A DNA stretch of 64,000 nucleotides from Amoebophrya sp. A120 (GCA_905178155.1 CAJINV010000013.1:3158158-3222157), one strand, 5' to 3'. Positions 12,501 through 25,600 are shown, numbered from the stretch's first letter. Numbers and translations: made by a program. Notes: generated from the letters alone by a model not told the origin.

Positions 12501-15500
12501 ATCACCGTTCTGAAACGGGAAATCTCCGGCACCATGCTCTGCGACCTGCTTTGCCGCGGGATCTGCATGAACAAAGGGGACCGAGCGGAGATAGAGGAGA
12601 TACCACGGTCACCCTCCTCCTCTGTTTCCCCAACCGGGAAACCCAAACCCCTCTCCAACTGGAAGCACCTCGGCCCCGACCACACCGACTGCGCGTTGCT
12701 GTCGTTTGCTTTTGAACTGGGCTACGACTACCGGAAATTCACTTCCAACGGCCCGCAGCAGCAGCAAAACGAAAAGAAGAAGAACCGTCCTGGTGTGGTG
12801 TCGAAAAAGAAAAAAACCACCCGGAATTCCTTCACCGTTCGACCTTTCACCAGTGAGAAGAAGCGCGCGACAGTGGTGGTAAGGGATTTGAACATGGGCG
12901 GGCACACGGTTTTTGTGAAGGGGTCCGTGGAAAAAATTCTGCCCTATTGCACGAAGAAACTGAATCTGGATGGGTCCGAATCGTCATTCCCAGCGACGGA
13001 AGAAGAAGACAAGTTGATCCGGAGCGGCATCTTCGGGCACAATTTACTGGATCGAAACTCCGAAAACAACAGCGTGCCCTTTCTGGTCGCGCTGGCTTGC
13101 AGAAGGTATAGTGCGGAAGATCATATGGCCGCCGCTGATGCGAACAACAATTATGGGCAGCAGTCGCAATCCGGGTCAAGTTCTAACTCGAAGGCAAACA
13201 GCGCTGTCTCTGGTGAAAATAACAACGATGAGAATGAAGACAGCTTTGAATGGACGCTGAAACCCGCGGTGAGCAGCAAGAACACAGTTTATTCGAGGCG
13301 GAATTTTTACAACAACGAAACGCGAGTATACCAAGAGCAGCAACTCGACGACGATGACCTTGACGAGCGTCACGGTGGTGTCGTTTTCTCGGAGGCGAAT
13401 AACGGGATAGATTTTTTCCCACCAATAAATTCGGACGATGAAGAGATTCTCACAGAGAATTCCACCATCAACGATTTGTACGACATCGAGACGAATCTGA
13501 CCCTGATCGCGGTTTTGGCAGTTTCCACGCCACTGCGACCCTCGGCGAGACCCGCGGTGGAGAAGTGCAGCAAAGCGGGCGTCGACGTCCGCTTGATAAC
13601 CGGTCTCTCCATGGAGTCCGCGATCATTTGCGCGCGGAACAGTGGGATTTTGAGAAGGGGGATTGACTACAACCCGTGGGACCCAAATATTGTCTCCGAT
13701 CGCGCGGTGTTAACCGCGGAAGAGTTTCGGAAACGAGTACTGGTTTCCACGGGCGGTGGGGGAACAGCAAACCAAGAACAGCACAATGCCGGCGAGGTTC
13801 TTATGGCACTCTCAACTGTTACATTCTCAGCTGTTACATGAATTTGTGATGCAAGAGCGGCAAAATTGAAAGGGGGAAGATTGCGCCTTTTGCATTACAA
13901 ATTCCGCACAGATTTAGGTGCTGTCTAGCCCTGCTTCGTAGATTTGTCATGCGAAGCAGCTTGACCACCTGGCGCCTTGAGGTAATTTTGCATGACAAAT
14001 CATGTAACAGTTGAGAATGTAACGTTTGGGAGCGCCATAGTTCTAGAGGAAACCGAGAAGGTTCTCAACCGCACCGAATTCGACCAGGTGTGGCCGTATT
14101 TGCGGGTCTTGTGCCAGGCGACTTCTTTGGACAAGTACTTGCTAGTGACCGGGATAAAAGACTCGACGTTGTATCAGGACGAGCAGGCGGTTTTGTCCCT
14201 CGGGATTTTCCCGGACAGGCAGGTGGTTGCGGTGACGGGAGAGAGCGTGACCGACGCGGAAATTCTAGAACAGTCCGACATCGGGTTCGTCATGGCAGAT
14301 TCGAACAACTTATCCACAGCTGTGGCGAAGGAGTCCGCGGACATTTTGATCACCACGTCGGAACGAAATCTGGTCCCTGCTGTCACAACTGGTCTGGCGA
14401 GACCTGACGGATCTTTAATAAGAGGAGAGCCGAACAAGACTTCGAACAGTAACAACAAGACAACCAAGCAGCCTGACGGCGGTTTTTCCAGTTTGATGCA
14501 AGCGACGAAGCTTGGGCGGAACGTTTACGAGTGCGTCTACAAATTTCTCCAATTCCATCTTACCACCACTCTAACCGCCTGCATCGTTTTCCTCGGCGGG
14601 GCGGTTACGTCCGGGGGAAGCCCGTTAACCGCGATGCAGCTCCTTTGGATCGCGGTTCTGATAGATGTGCTAGGAGCGGTGGCTTTGGCGTCGGAGCCGG
14701 CGACGGAGGATTTGCTAGAACGGCCGAGCCTGTTTCTCATCAACACCAGCTCCATCAATTCCACTACCAGTAACTTGACCAACGACTCGCAGCTTTTTTC
14801 CGCGCAAATGCTCTACCACATCATTTCCCAAACTCTCTACCAACTCGCAGTTCTCGCCACCATTCTGTTCGGCGCGGGCGACTCCGGACGCGGCGAAACC
14901 TGCGACATGCGGCACCCCTATTTCCCGGCGCGGAACTGCGACGGGTGCGGCGGCTGGTTGGACCTGCCGAGTGGGTTTGACCGGGAGCCCTACGTCGATT
15001 TTCCGACCCAGCACTACACGCTTCTGTTCAACACGTTTGTGTTTTTGCAGGTCTTTAATTTGATCAACTGTAGGAAGATTTACAACGATTGGAACGTGTT
15101 TGCGGCGATCACGAAGAATCAAACGCTGATGCTCATCGTTTCCATCATCGTCATTGTCCAAATCTTCATCGTCGAATCTGGAGCCCTTTTCAACGTGCTG
15201 CTGAATAACGACTTGACCACGGAGCAGGAGAGAACGAACCACCTGATCTGCAAGTCCGTGAACCACGCGTTTCGCACGGTGCACCTTCCGCTCTGGCAGT
15301 GGGGCGTGTCTCTCTCCCTCGCAGCTGGGTGCATTGTGTGGCGGATTTTTTTGGTGGCGCTCGCAAAGTCGAACTTTTTTACTTTGTTCTGGAAAGAGGA
15401 CATTTTTGTCAGCGGTTTTGGAACGATAAGCGGCATCCGCAGGTGGAAGAAGGGCGGATCCTCTACTGCGAGTGGAGGAGCCAATAAGGATGGGAGTGGG

Positions 15501-15746
15501 GGTGGAAATAACAGTGGGAACAACACGGACGGCGTCAGTCAAACCGGTACTGTGGGGAACAGTGAGAGGAACGGCGGCGCGGGGAAGCAGGGGTCAAAAC
15601 GCTTGGCGGAACGCATGAATCTGAACTTGGAAAATTACTTCTCGTTGTCTGGAAAGGGGCGGGAAAGAGAAAGAGCGGCGATACGGCACTTTTTGCTGAC
15701 CTCCTCGTCGAATGGCGGATCCGCTGCGGGGGGCGCTGGCGAGTGA
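9513..15746 (+). CDS. Degenerate PMCA-type P-type ATPase (predicted pseudo-pump)
   Basis: Two exons, 9513-13801 and 14045-15746, give 1996 aa. The order of a type IIB Ca2+-ATPase is retained: first membrane hairpin near residues 185-240, actuator region, PE-L-P span, phosphorylation region, nucleotide domain with FVKGSVEKIL, and a C-terminal membrane block with LINCRKIYNDWN. Catalysis should be lost. The DKTGTLT motif reads QKTGFLT (Q963 in place of the phosphorylated Asp). The TGDGTNDAP hinge reads TGESVTDAE (E1496, S1497, T1499). The actuator TGE loop is replaced by an acidic/Gln-rich stretch, and PEGLP reads PESLP. Long Ser/Gln/Asn-rich insertions of several hundred residues interrupt the actuator-to-membrane region and the nucleotide domain. 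It stands directly upstream of an intact paralogue (16643-32741) whose introns are all absent here. The long intact frame argues for a maintained protein, perhaps regulatory. A decaying pseudogene remains possible. Confidence 0.85.
13802..14039 (+). mobile_element. Introner-like element in the degenerate ATPase gene
   Basis: This 238-bp insertion starts TATGGCACTCTCAACTGTTA and ends in its inverted copy closing GCGCCATA (about 48-bp TIR, few mismatches). GTTCT is duplicated at 13797-13801 and 14040-14044. Removal of the element plus one GTTCT gives E-V-L-E-E-T-E-K, in frame with the downstream exon. The tempting GT-AG pair (13797-14040) shifts the frame into an immediate TAG, so canonical splicing does not explain this intron. 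TTTGTCATGC and GCATGACAAA both occur inside. Confidence 0.9.
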
Positions 15747-16642
15747 AAATCGTTTATTGTGATCATCACTCACAGATACGCTTACGCATACGGATTTATT
15801 TCACATCGCAACTACTGTGCGAGTGCCGGAAATAAACGAGTTTGAATTGCTATTGCGCCATTTTTGTGTTGGCAGACAAAAATAAACGCATTTCCATTTC
15901 CCTACAGTTTCATGGAAGGAGGTTTCAAGTTTCTGCAGCCCGCTCCACGAGGACCGCATGGAGTGCGATATTGTTGGAGCAGCTGTTGGGCTTGAGTGAG
16001 TCGCGAAAGGAACTACACGCGAGGCTGCTGTAGATAAAGCTCCTCTCATGATATCATAGGAGCGAGCAAAAGAACACGCATCTTGACGTTAATGTAAGTA
16101 AGTGTTAGAGGGAGTTTCAAGTTGGTGGCGTGTTGCAGTTGACCATAGCGGAAGCTGCGACAACTGCAGCAAGGCCACGCAACCCCAGCTTGATCTTCGA
16201 CGTTGAGTAGAATGGCAACTACATGAGAGAAAGACATCGAGCGATTATTACTTTCAGCCGCCGTGTATTTTTCCTGAGCGCTGTAGTTCTTCAAGGTAGA
16301 GAGCACGCGCTGTGTCGAGAGCTAGCACAAAAAAGTTCCAAAAAGCAACAGGGCCCAGATCATACTCGGTCCTTCCTCACAAACCCAAACAACTCTCATT
16401 TTCATCCTCCTTTTCGTACTAAAAACCAAAACACAAATAGGCAGTAACTATTAAATGGCTTGTTGTGACCGCATAGATAAAGATCATGGCTTTACTTAGA
16501 CAAAAGCAAGGAGCACGGGGAATAGCTCCCCTTTATGATCTCTTTCACTAAGCACTTTGCATCGCACAAGCGATTTGCAATTGCGTAACGCGCAATTATT
16601 TTTCTTTTTTCATTTTAAGTAGACTTAGACGCTATTTACAAG
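15747..16642. other. Intergenic between the two ATPase paralogues
   Basis: About 900 bp with only short scattered frames on both strands and no domain signal. Near the 3' end is a run of pyrimidine (16600-16615) shortly before the PMCA start codon at 16643. No repeat shared with the flanking ATPase genes was seen. Confidence 0.45.
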
Positions 16643-19600
16643 ATGACAACGTACGGTACTACCGTGTCGCAGTTGCGACAGGTCTTTGAAGGTCGTGACA
16701 ATCCGCAGATGCTCAACGACCTTGGTAACGTAAACGGGATTCTGGAAAAGTTGAAAGTGAACCCAAAGGAGGGCGTCAAGCAGGCGGATGTCGCGGACCG
16801 GCAGCGGGTGTTCGGGGAAAACCGCATTCCCGAGAAGCCGGCACAAACCTACATGCAGATTCTCATCGGCGCGTTTCAGGATTTGACGATCATCATGCTG
16901 ATCTGCGCCGCCGTGGCGTCGTTAATCGTGTGTTTCGCGTTTGAAATACCCGAGCACCCATATTACAGTGAAAAATGCCCCCACCCCCGAACTTGAAAGC
17001 ATTTGTATTGCAAACCTTTCCAAATGAAACACTCGCCCTCTTGCATCTATCAGCATCGCAGGTTTTCAATCGTGAATAGCAAAGATTTGTATTGCAAAAT
17101 GCCCCAGCAAGAGTGGCGCTTGTCATGCAAGCGATGCGATACACGCCTACATTCTGCATCAAAAAGATTCATACTCCTTTCATGCATGACAAAAAGTTTT
17201 CATTTGGAAACTTCGCATCACAAATTTTTGCAATTTAGGGGTGGGGGGCACTTTTCACTGTAATAACCCAGACTCCCTCTGCTGGATCGAGGGGACGGCG
17301 ATCATTGGGACAGTTATTCTGGTATAAGACGCAGAGGCTCAGGCACTGACAGTGCAATGGGTGAAAAGTTTACTACATCGTGCATGTAAAAAGTAGTAGA
17401 GTGAAGGACTGTATTAATTTCTGTTTGCATGCAAAAAACAAGTCTTTTCTTTACCAAAGAGGACAGCGAAACATAAATTTTACGAGGTAACCAACGTGGC
17501 TGCGCTTCAAGATTACCAGAAAGAGCAGCAGTTCCGGAGACTCAACGCCGAGGTCGAGAACATCACCACCAACGTAGTTCGTGACGGCCAGAGAATCGCG
17601 GTGTCCCGATACGATTTGGTTGTCGGGGACATTGTCCGACTTTCCATCGGCGACATTCTGGAAGGCGACGGCGTCTTGGTCGAGGGGTTTGACGTCGAGG
17701 CGGATGAATCCGCGTTAACCGGGGAGCCAATTTTGATCAAGAAAAACCCCGACGCGCCCTTTTTGCTCAGTGGAAGCAGTATACAGAAGGGACAAGGAAC
17801 GTATGTCCTGATTGCGGTCGGGGTAAACAGCGAGAAAGGGAGAATTCAGGCGCTGGTAGAAGAGCGATTTCTTTACATAAAGAAGATGGAGGCCATTTGT
17901 TCGAATCATGTTGTTGCGTCACGTAATCCCGGTCGTTCCAAGCGCACTTTTTCTGTATCCCATCGAATACAAGGAAATAAAACATCATTGTTTCAAAAAC
18001 CTCAGGTCCGTGGGCACAATGTCGCGCTAGCAACCGTGGAAACGGATGACGGTGAGAAAAAAGAGGCGGAGGAAAAGAAAGAGGAGGAAGATATGCAGCT
18101 GGAAATCTGTTGTGAATGTCTTTCTAGTTGATCAAGATGCGGAAGCCGTGGCTACTACCACGGCTTCCGCATCTTGATCTTCGCGGAGTTGTTTTGCAAG
18201 CGTCTATTGTTGCACACGAGAAAGGAAATGCGTTTTCGACCTGTCTTTACCGTACGCTTGAAAAAGACAAGCATGATTTGCATTTGGCATCTCAACAAAA
18301 ATTTCGTTCCCACAACGGAAGAAGAGGAAGAGGAAAAGTCCCTGCTAACGAAGAAACTCGACGACACCGCCGAGCTAATTGGTGTGCTCGCAATGAGAAT
18401 CGCGGGGATTGCGCTCGTCGGAATGGCCTTGAATTGGGTCATCGACCAGGGAGAAGACAGCTTCTCCGACGGAAAGGCCTTGCGCGACGAGGCTATCCAG
18501 TGGGTACGTATGGAAATAAACCGTTCTCTTACTAGTGCTTGTTATGCAAGACGATGTTGCACTGCATTCCTAATCCAATTCCAATGTTGATGTTTTGGTC
18601 ACGCGTTTGAAAGATAAGATGGAAAATCATAAATGCCCACAAAACCACCAGATTATCATGGCCATCACGATCGTCGTGGTCGCCGTCCCTGAGGGTCTTC
18701 CGCTCGCCGTTACATTGGCCCTTTCCCTTTCCGTCGGCCGCATATGAATTGCAAAAATGTCTGGGTCTGGAAGATTGCAACTTGTCATGCTAAATCTGCA
18801 GCATGCAAAAATCTGTGTTGCATGATTACCAAAAGTCGTCCAGTTTTGACCAAGTCGGGAGGTAGTTTCTCATGCAGGATAGGCATTAGAAAGGTCTCGC
18901 AGAATCTGTCATGCTAGGTCCTGCATTCCAGACCTCATGGGTCATGGAAAAGCAGCATGACAAACCTGGCATTTTTCCAGACCCAGACATTTTTACATTT
19001 GATACCGCATGCAGGAGGACGAGTGTTTGGTCAAGCGGCTGGATGCCACCGAAACCATGGGCTCCGCCACCTGCATCTGCACAGACAAGACCGGGACACT
19101 TACGCAGAATCGCATGACGGTGGTGAAGTCGTTCTTCTTCGGCGCGAACGCGGCGGACAACACTGTTCTGACGACCGCGACGGAGACCTGCGGGGCTAAG
19201 TCAAAGCAAGCAATAGCCGCGGATAGCTTCAAGCAAAAGGTGTGCTACGGGATCTGCGCGAACAAGGCCGAGGCGGAGATCGAGTTTGACAAGGTGCTTG
19301 ACCGATGGACACAGATGGGGAACAAAACGGACTGCGCGTTACTTGCCTTCAGTCACGACATGGGATACGACTACAAGGTGTTGGACTTTTCCATGTCCAT
19401 GGCGAAAAAGATCTACCCGTTTTCCTCCATGCGGAAGCGGGCGGGCATCGTGATGCCGCACCCAAGCGGGTCGGGATTCCGGGTGTACGTGAAGGGTGCG
19501 TCAGAGATGATTCTGTCCCTGTGCAGCAAGAAGTGCGACTCGTCAAGCGACGCGGAACAAGAATTCACAGAACAGGAGAAGCGGGAAGTAATCACCAAAG

Positions 19601-22600
19601 TCGTCACACCCTTCGCGAAGCAGTCACTAAGGACAATCGGGCTCGCCTACAGGGACGTGTCCGCGGGCGAGAGTCCGGATTGGGACGCAGTTTTGAGTGC
19701 GGAAGACGCGTCCAGAATCACCGGACAAGCAGCGGAATGTCCGGTCTTTGAGACAGAGGTAAAGTCCCGGTAAATAACTTGTGTGTGCAGCGCATTTGTG
19801 CAAGTATGGTGATTTGCTGTGTCATGCGAAAAAAAAATGCAAACGCCACGAAATGAAAATACACATGATCAAGTAGATGTACAACATGGACAAACACGAG
19901 TCTGCATGTGTGTCCAGAACTTCTTTACAAATGACAAAACAGCTCACATTCCTTGGCCTGGTCGGTATCGAGGACCCACTTCGTCCCACCGTCGAGCCGG
20001 CGATCCGAAAGTGCAACTCCGCGGGCGTTGACGTCCGCATGGTAACGGGCGATAACATTGACACAGCGGTCGCGATCTCCAAGCAGTGCGGGATTCTGCG
20101 GCCGGGCATCGACATCGATGCCAGCTCCGGCGAAGTTTTGAACAACGCCGCGCTGTCCGGGCCGGAGTTTAGGAAGCGAGTGGTCGATAGCAACGGCAAG
20201 ATCAACCAGGAGGAGTTCGACAAAATCTGGCCGACCTTGAGGGTTCTCGCAAGGTCAAGTCCAACAGATAAATACTTGCTAGTGTCCGGTATCATCGAGT
20301 CTGATCTGTTCAAGAACCGGAAAATTTGCGAGGAGACAAAGATCTACCCGGACCGACAAGTGGTCGCCGTCACGGGCGATGGGACCAACGACGCGCCGGC
20401 ATTGAAGCGCGCGGACGTCGGGTTTGTGATGGGGTTAAGCGGGACGAGCGTCGCAAAAGACGCGGCGGACATTGTCATCACAAACGACGACTTTTCCTCC
20501 ATTGTCGAGGCGTGCAAATGGGGCCGGAACGTGTACGATTGCATCAGCAAATTCTTGCAATTCCAACTGACCGTGAACATCGTCGCGGTGACCCTGGCGT
20601 GCACGGGGTCGTTTGTGGACCGCGAATCACCCCTGCGAGCCGTGCAGATGTTGTGGGTGAACTTGATTATGGACTCGCTAGGGGCTTTGGCGTTGGCAAG
20701 TGAGCCACCAGTGCCAGAACTGCTGGAACGACCACCGTATGGGAGGAACAAACCGTTGCTCAGCTTTCAAATGAAGTACTTTGCTGATTTTTTGTGTGCT
20801 TTGCCTCCGTCATGCGATGCAGCAAGTACCAGAAAACGAAAACCTAAGGCTAGGCTATCTTTGTCATGCGGAAAGTGTATATAGTGAAAGTGAAGGTAGG
20901 AAAAGTGAAGCCATTGCTCGATGCCTGTGCGAAAATTTTGTCAGGTTCAACATGTTTGGGCAAGCCATTTACCAGCTCATTGTCCTCTTTGTACTTCTTT
21001 ACGCCGGTGCCGGAGCCGAGAAGGGCGACAAGAAGCCCGCGGAGGGACAAGCAAGGAGGTTTTTTATGCCATCTGAAGTCGACAACAGCGGAAGCGACTA
21101 CGACGTGTGGCACTGTGACGCCAGGGAATACAAGCAGGAGTACTACCAGAAGGCGTTTCCCACGCAGTCGGCGTCATCACCTCAAACAGACGCCCAAATC
21201 GACGCCGCCCTGGCACCCTATGGCGGGCTCTGCAGCAATTGCGGAGGCTTTCTCGACATTCCAAATGGTACTACATCAGGCTGCAGTTGTTGTAATTGAA
21301 GGTATGGTTTGTGTGATAAGGAGGCAACACGGGCCTAGCGAAGCGGCCCGGGTAGCCGACGCGGGAACACAAAGCGGATTTTTATAAGGAGATACTCCCT
21401 TCCCCACCGGTCGACGTTGTTACGGTCCCGGGAAGACCTAAAACTCGACCCAAAGTAATTCAAGTCAGCTCTCAAGTGAGTTTTTTTTTTTCAAGCGGCC
21501 TGCTGCCGCGCGTTTTTTCCAAAATGACAGTAAAAATGTATTCGCGAATGCGCCCTGCGGTGTGGTCTTCATCTCCTCCTCTCAAAAGTAGTTCCTCACG
21601 TCAAGTTTCAAGTGAAATTTTTTCAAGCGGCCTGCTGCCGCGCTTTTTTTTCAAAATCACAGTAAAAAATGTATTCGCGAATGCGCCCTGCGGCGTGGTC
21701 TTCATCTCCTCCTCTCAAAAGTAGGTCCTCACCTCCTTCAATTCGCCTGAGCGGTCAAAGCAAGTTTCAACTTGTCATACACTCAACATGCCCTGAGGCA
21801 CTGTAGTGGCCCGGCCACCTTTCCTTTCCTCTATTCCCTCTGAGAAAGCAAAGCTGTAGCGATCGCCTGTCTGACACGATCGCGCTTCTACTGAGCCTGC
21901 TGCTATTTCTTCACTTTGGCACCACGGTTGCACTCATCTACTAGTTTCAGATCTTCTTATCGCATGTGCGACAAGGGACAACGAAGAGCCCGAGCCCGAA
22001 AGGTGCCCCGTGGAGGGGCGGCCGTGGTAGGCCTCGCACAGGCCTATGTCCTGGCGCGGCCATCAATCAGGCTTCATTCCCAACATGACGGCGCGCTGAG
22101 CGTCAGTGCGACTGCAAGTACAAACAACCCAACGCACTCGCACCCCAGCGTGAGGAATTCGTCGGCCCGCCGCTGGGGTCAGTTCTTGGACCTGTGTTTT
22201 TTTTCCAACATTGTGTTGATGCTCCTGGGGGCGACGGAACAGAATAGGGCTGTCCTTACTCATGTGGTGTCCTCCCTGAATTTTGTAGACGATTTCACCT
22301 TAGCGGCACTGCAGCTCTCGGGCATAGCGACAGGGCCCGCGTCTACTCACCTGCAGCAAGTTGAAGCTGTTGGAAATAGTGACGGCGTTACTTCGTCCGG
22401 GGCTTCTGCCATGTGAATTTTTGCAAGGGGTTTGCTTTTTCTCCCGGCTCTACAAACTACAAGTTTTTCTAGGCCCGGCCTTCACAAAATATCAACTACT
22501 TACATTTGATAGCTTCAAGTGCACTGGCTTGGCTCTACGCCCGCCGTTGGCCGTCCTATGTCTAGGGTCCCTCACTCTGTGCTGCGGCATGAGTGAGCGT

Positions 22601-25600
22601 ATCAACATAGGGTGGGCGATTTTTCCGCTACACAACGCATATTAGTTCGGGCGCGCGTCGGGCCTGTGCCGGTGCCCGTCCAATAGTTGGCGCCACTATT
22701 TCAAGTGAGGACGAAGACACTGCGTCTATCGGTTGTGATGGGTGGCAGTATTAGTGTGTAGACCTTGTGGGACTGACGCCCAAGCTCTTAACCGTTGCAG
22801 TGTGCATCAGGCTGCAGTTGTTGTAATGACACATCTACCCTGGTAGAACCTTTTCGTGGAGTGACTGGAGGGAGTTTCCCCCCGTCCGTTTTTGTATATG
22901 GGCTGGCAGATCCCTAGAAGCTAATGCCTGGAGTTGTTGGTCTTCCACCCCTCTGAGTGGGGTCGGGGAAGGAGCCAACGCGGACGTAGTCCGCAGGTTT
23001 CGCTGGATAGTTTGCTTTGTGATGGATTCACATCGTTCTCGCGTTCTAATGAATGGTAGCTCATGTGCTCAGAGTGCACCGCAGTGCCATTCCGCCACTG
23101 AGGGCGCTTCCCAGCGGGGAAAGGTGATTTAGGAGGATTGCGTTCTAATGAATGGTAGCTCATGTGCTCAGAGTGCACCGCAGTGCCATTCCGCCACTGA
23201 AGGCGTTTCCCAGCGGGGAAGGGTGATTTAGGACGTTTTCGCTTTAATGGATGGTAGCTCATGTGCTCAGAGTGCACCGCAGTGCCATTCCGCCACTGAG
23301 GGCGCTTCCCAGCGGGGAAGATGGGTGTCAGGATGGTTTTGCGGTTTTTGCAACTAGTAAGTGGATCAGGAGGTGGATGTACTAAGATGCCTACTCATGG
23401 ATATTTCTGTTTTTCGAGCCCGTGGAGATATGGGTTGTTCTCTGTTTTCGCTCCTCATTAGGGCAGGATGTTTCATTCCGAGCTCTGGCCCTCAAGCTCG
23501 GGGTCCTAGATGGGCTGGCTGGAGTTTGTTTTTGTTCGCGCTTCTAGGGAATATGCGGCAGTGCTGGAGAGCATTATGGTGCTGCTCAGGGTGCAAGGCG
23601 GCTTTTGCTCGCCCTTCGATATGTGGCGGGTTTTTCAACTTACTTACTACCTACTACTCCGAGTAAGGGCAGGAGGCTCCGAAGCCTCGTTTGGGAAGCC
23701 CTGTCGGGGACAGATACCTCGCTGTGCTGGTTTTTAGCTTGAGAGCAGCTACTCCCCTGCCGGGTCGCGTCTCTACTCCTTTTTACACCAGAGCGGCTTC
23801 GCTTCGTCCTCGGTCTCAATGGGTCAGTAGTATAGTGCTGCGCGGGGTTGTCAGCGAGTGTACAAAACCTCCAGCCGGGAGCGCATGGGTCGAGTGCTAG
23901 AGGCTTTGCACTTAGGGATACGAGGTGGCGGGGCTCGCCGCAGTTCTATGGGCGATTGTTTTTGCTAGAGTTGGCCCTGTTGACGGCGGTGAGGATACTT
24001 ACTTTGTTTCGGATGCGCGTATAGCTTGCATCCCGTTCTTGGGGGCGCGGAGTCAGTGTCTATTCTATCCTGTCTGTTGGCCGTTTCGATAGATTTTAGG
24101 CTGGGGCCTGGGTCATTTTACACATTGGAAGTTTTCCGCTCAGGGGCCTGTAGTGCTACCCTCTGCTTCGCTTTGTTGATACTGCGGTCTAGTGCATGCC
24201 GTTTCGCGGTGGAGCTTCCCGGTCCTGGGGCACTTCTGTTTTCGGAAGGTTGGCTAGATGCCTCACAGCGCTGGCACTTATCTCGGCGGCTGCCTTTTTC
24301 TTTTACTTTTTCGGATTGGCCTTACAGTCTCATCTGCACCACACCAGGGGAGCTCCGCTCTGTCCTCGGTCTCGCCTTGCTTTGGGAACAGGGGTCGTTT
24401 GGCACTGGCGGTACCCAATCCGTTACCCTTGCGAACTTGTTCCCTGGCTGGGGCTGGTGGTTTGGTGTCTCCTTCGTTCGCCCTCTGTTTTTGTCCATTC
24501 TCCCGCCGCTTGCCGCAATTCCGGCCCGCGGTCTTCTGCTAGTTTGCGCATCGCCATCAGTTTTCTCCGCCCGTGCCGGCGGGCTTTCCCGGGACGGGAA
24601 GTGAGTGGCGTTTTTCTCTTGGCATTGAAGGACTTTCTTTTTCGCAGTTTGGGAGTGGCTTTTGGGCTTGTGTTGTATGTCTTGCCACCTCGCTTGGGCC
24701 GGGTGCTATCTGTTCCCCGGAGGTATCAATCCTTTCTACGTTTTGCGGCTCGCCACGAGGGGACGGCGGTTCGGCGCTTTCATTGCAGTGCTCCTCTTGC
24801 GGGTTTTTGGTCTTAGAGTGTATCGCGTTTTGTGTTTATCTTGGTATCGATGGGCTCCCCCTCAGTGGTTTTCCGTGTCGGCTAGGGGCCGTGTCCGACT
24901 TTTGTGCCTTGCGGGCAGTTGTCTCATCAGGTCCAGGGCGCAGAGCCTTTCGCGCGGGTTTTTGGAGTTTATCAAGAGGACGCTACGTGGGAGTTGGGTG
25001 GATCCCTTCTGGGGAATTGCCTGTTGCTTGCTGCTGGAATGTGGGGGGTTCGAGTGCTTGCTGTTCCCCGGTGGTATCCTTTCTACATTTTGCGGCTCGC
25101 CACGAGAGGGTGGTGGGCCGGCGCTTTTGATGCAGTATATCTTGTGCGGGATTTTGGCCTTAGAGTCCATCGTGGTGCGTGTCTATCTTGGTGTCTATGC
25201 GTTTTCCCTCAGGGGTTTTTCCGTGTCGGCTAGCGGCCGTGTCCGGGTTTCCTCGACATTCCAAATGGTACTACATCAGGCTGCAGTTGTTGTAATTACG
25301 GATGCACCTCGGTGCATCATTTTCGCGTAAGTGACGGAAAGGACGAGACTCCTATGGAAAGGGCTAGCAGATCCCTGGTAAGCTAATGCAAGGCGGCACG
25401 ACTGGACCCGCAATTGAGGCGGGGGTCGTGCCAAGGTTGGTTTTTCTTTCGATTGGCTGGACCCAGTCTAGGTTGACTGGGGGTCGATGTAGGTTTGCCA
25501 CGGCAATGGCCTGAGTTGGCGGCGCGACGACTGGACCTGGTCCTGGTGAGGTGACTGGGGGTCGGGATCGCTCAGATTCTTCGGTGAAAAGGCCAGGCGG

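Noticed and set aside
14715-15542. 275-codon minus-strand ORF
   Set aside because: It is antisense to the conserved membrane region of the degenerate ATPase. The composition follows from the codon usage of the sense gene.
9513-15746. Second functional Ca2+ pump
   Set aside because: The phospho-acceptor Asp, the TGE actuator loop and the GDGxND hinge are all replaced, so transport by the usual mechanism is not credible.
20781-21299. Separate 172-aa gene ending in a TTSGCSCCN tail
   Set aside because: Its first part is intron 8 read-through and its end is the first bases of intron 9. The middle is PMCA exon 9 (20945-21267).
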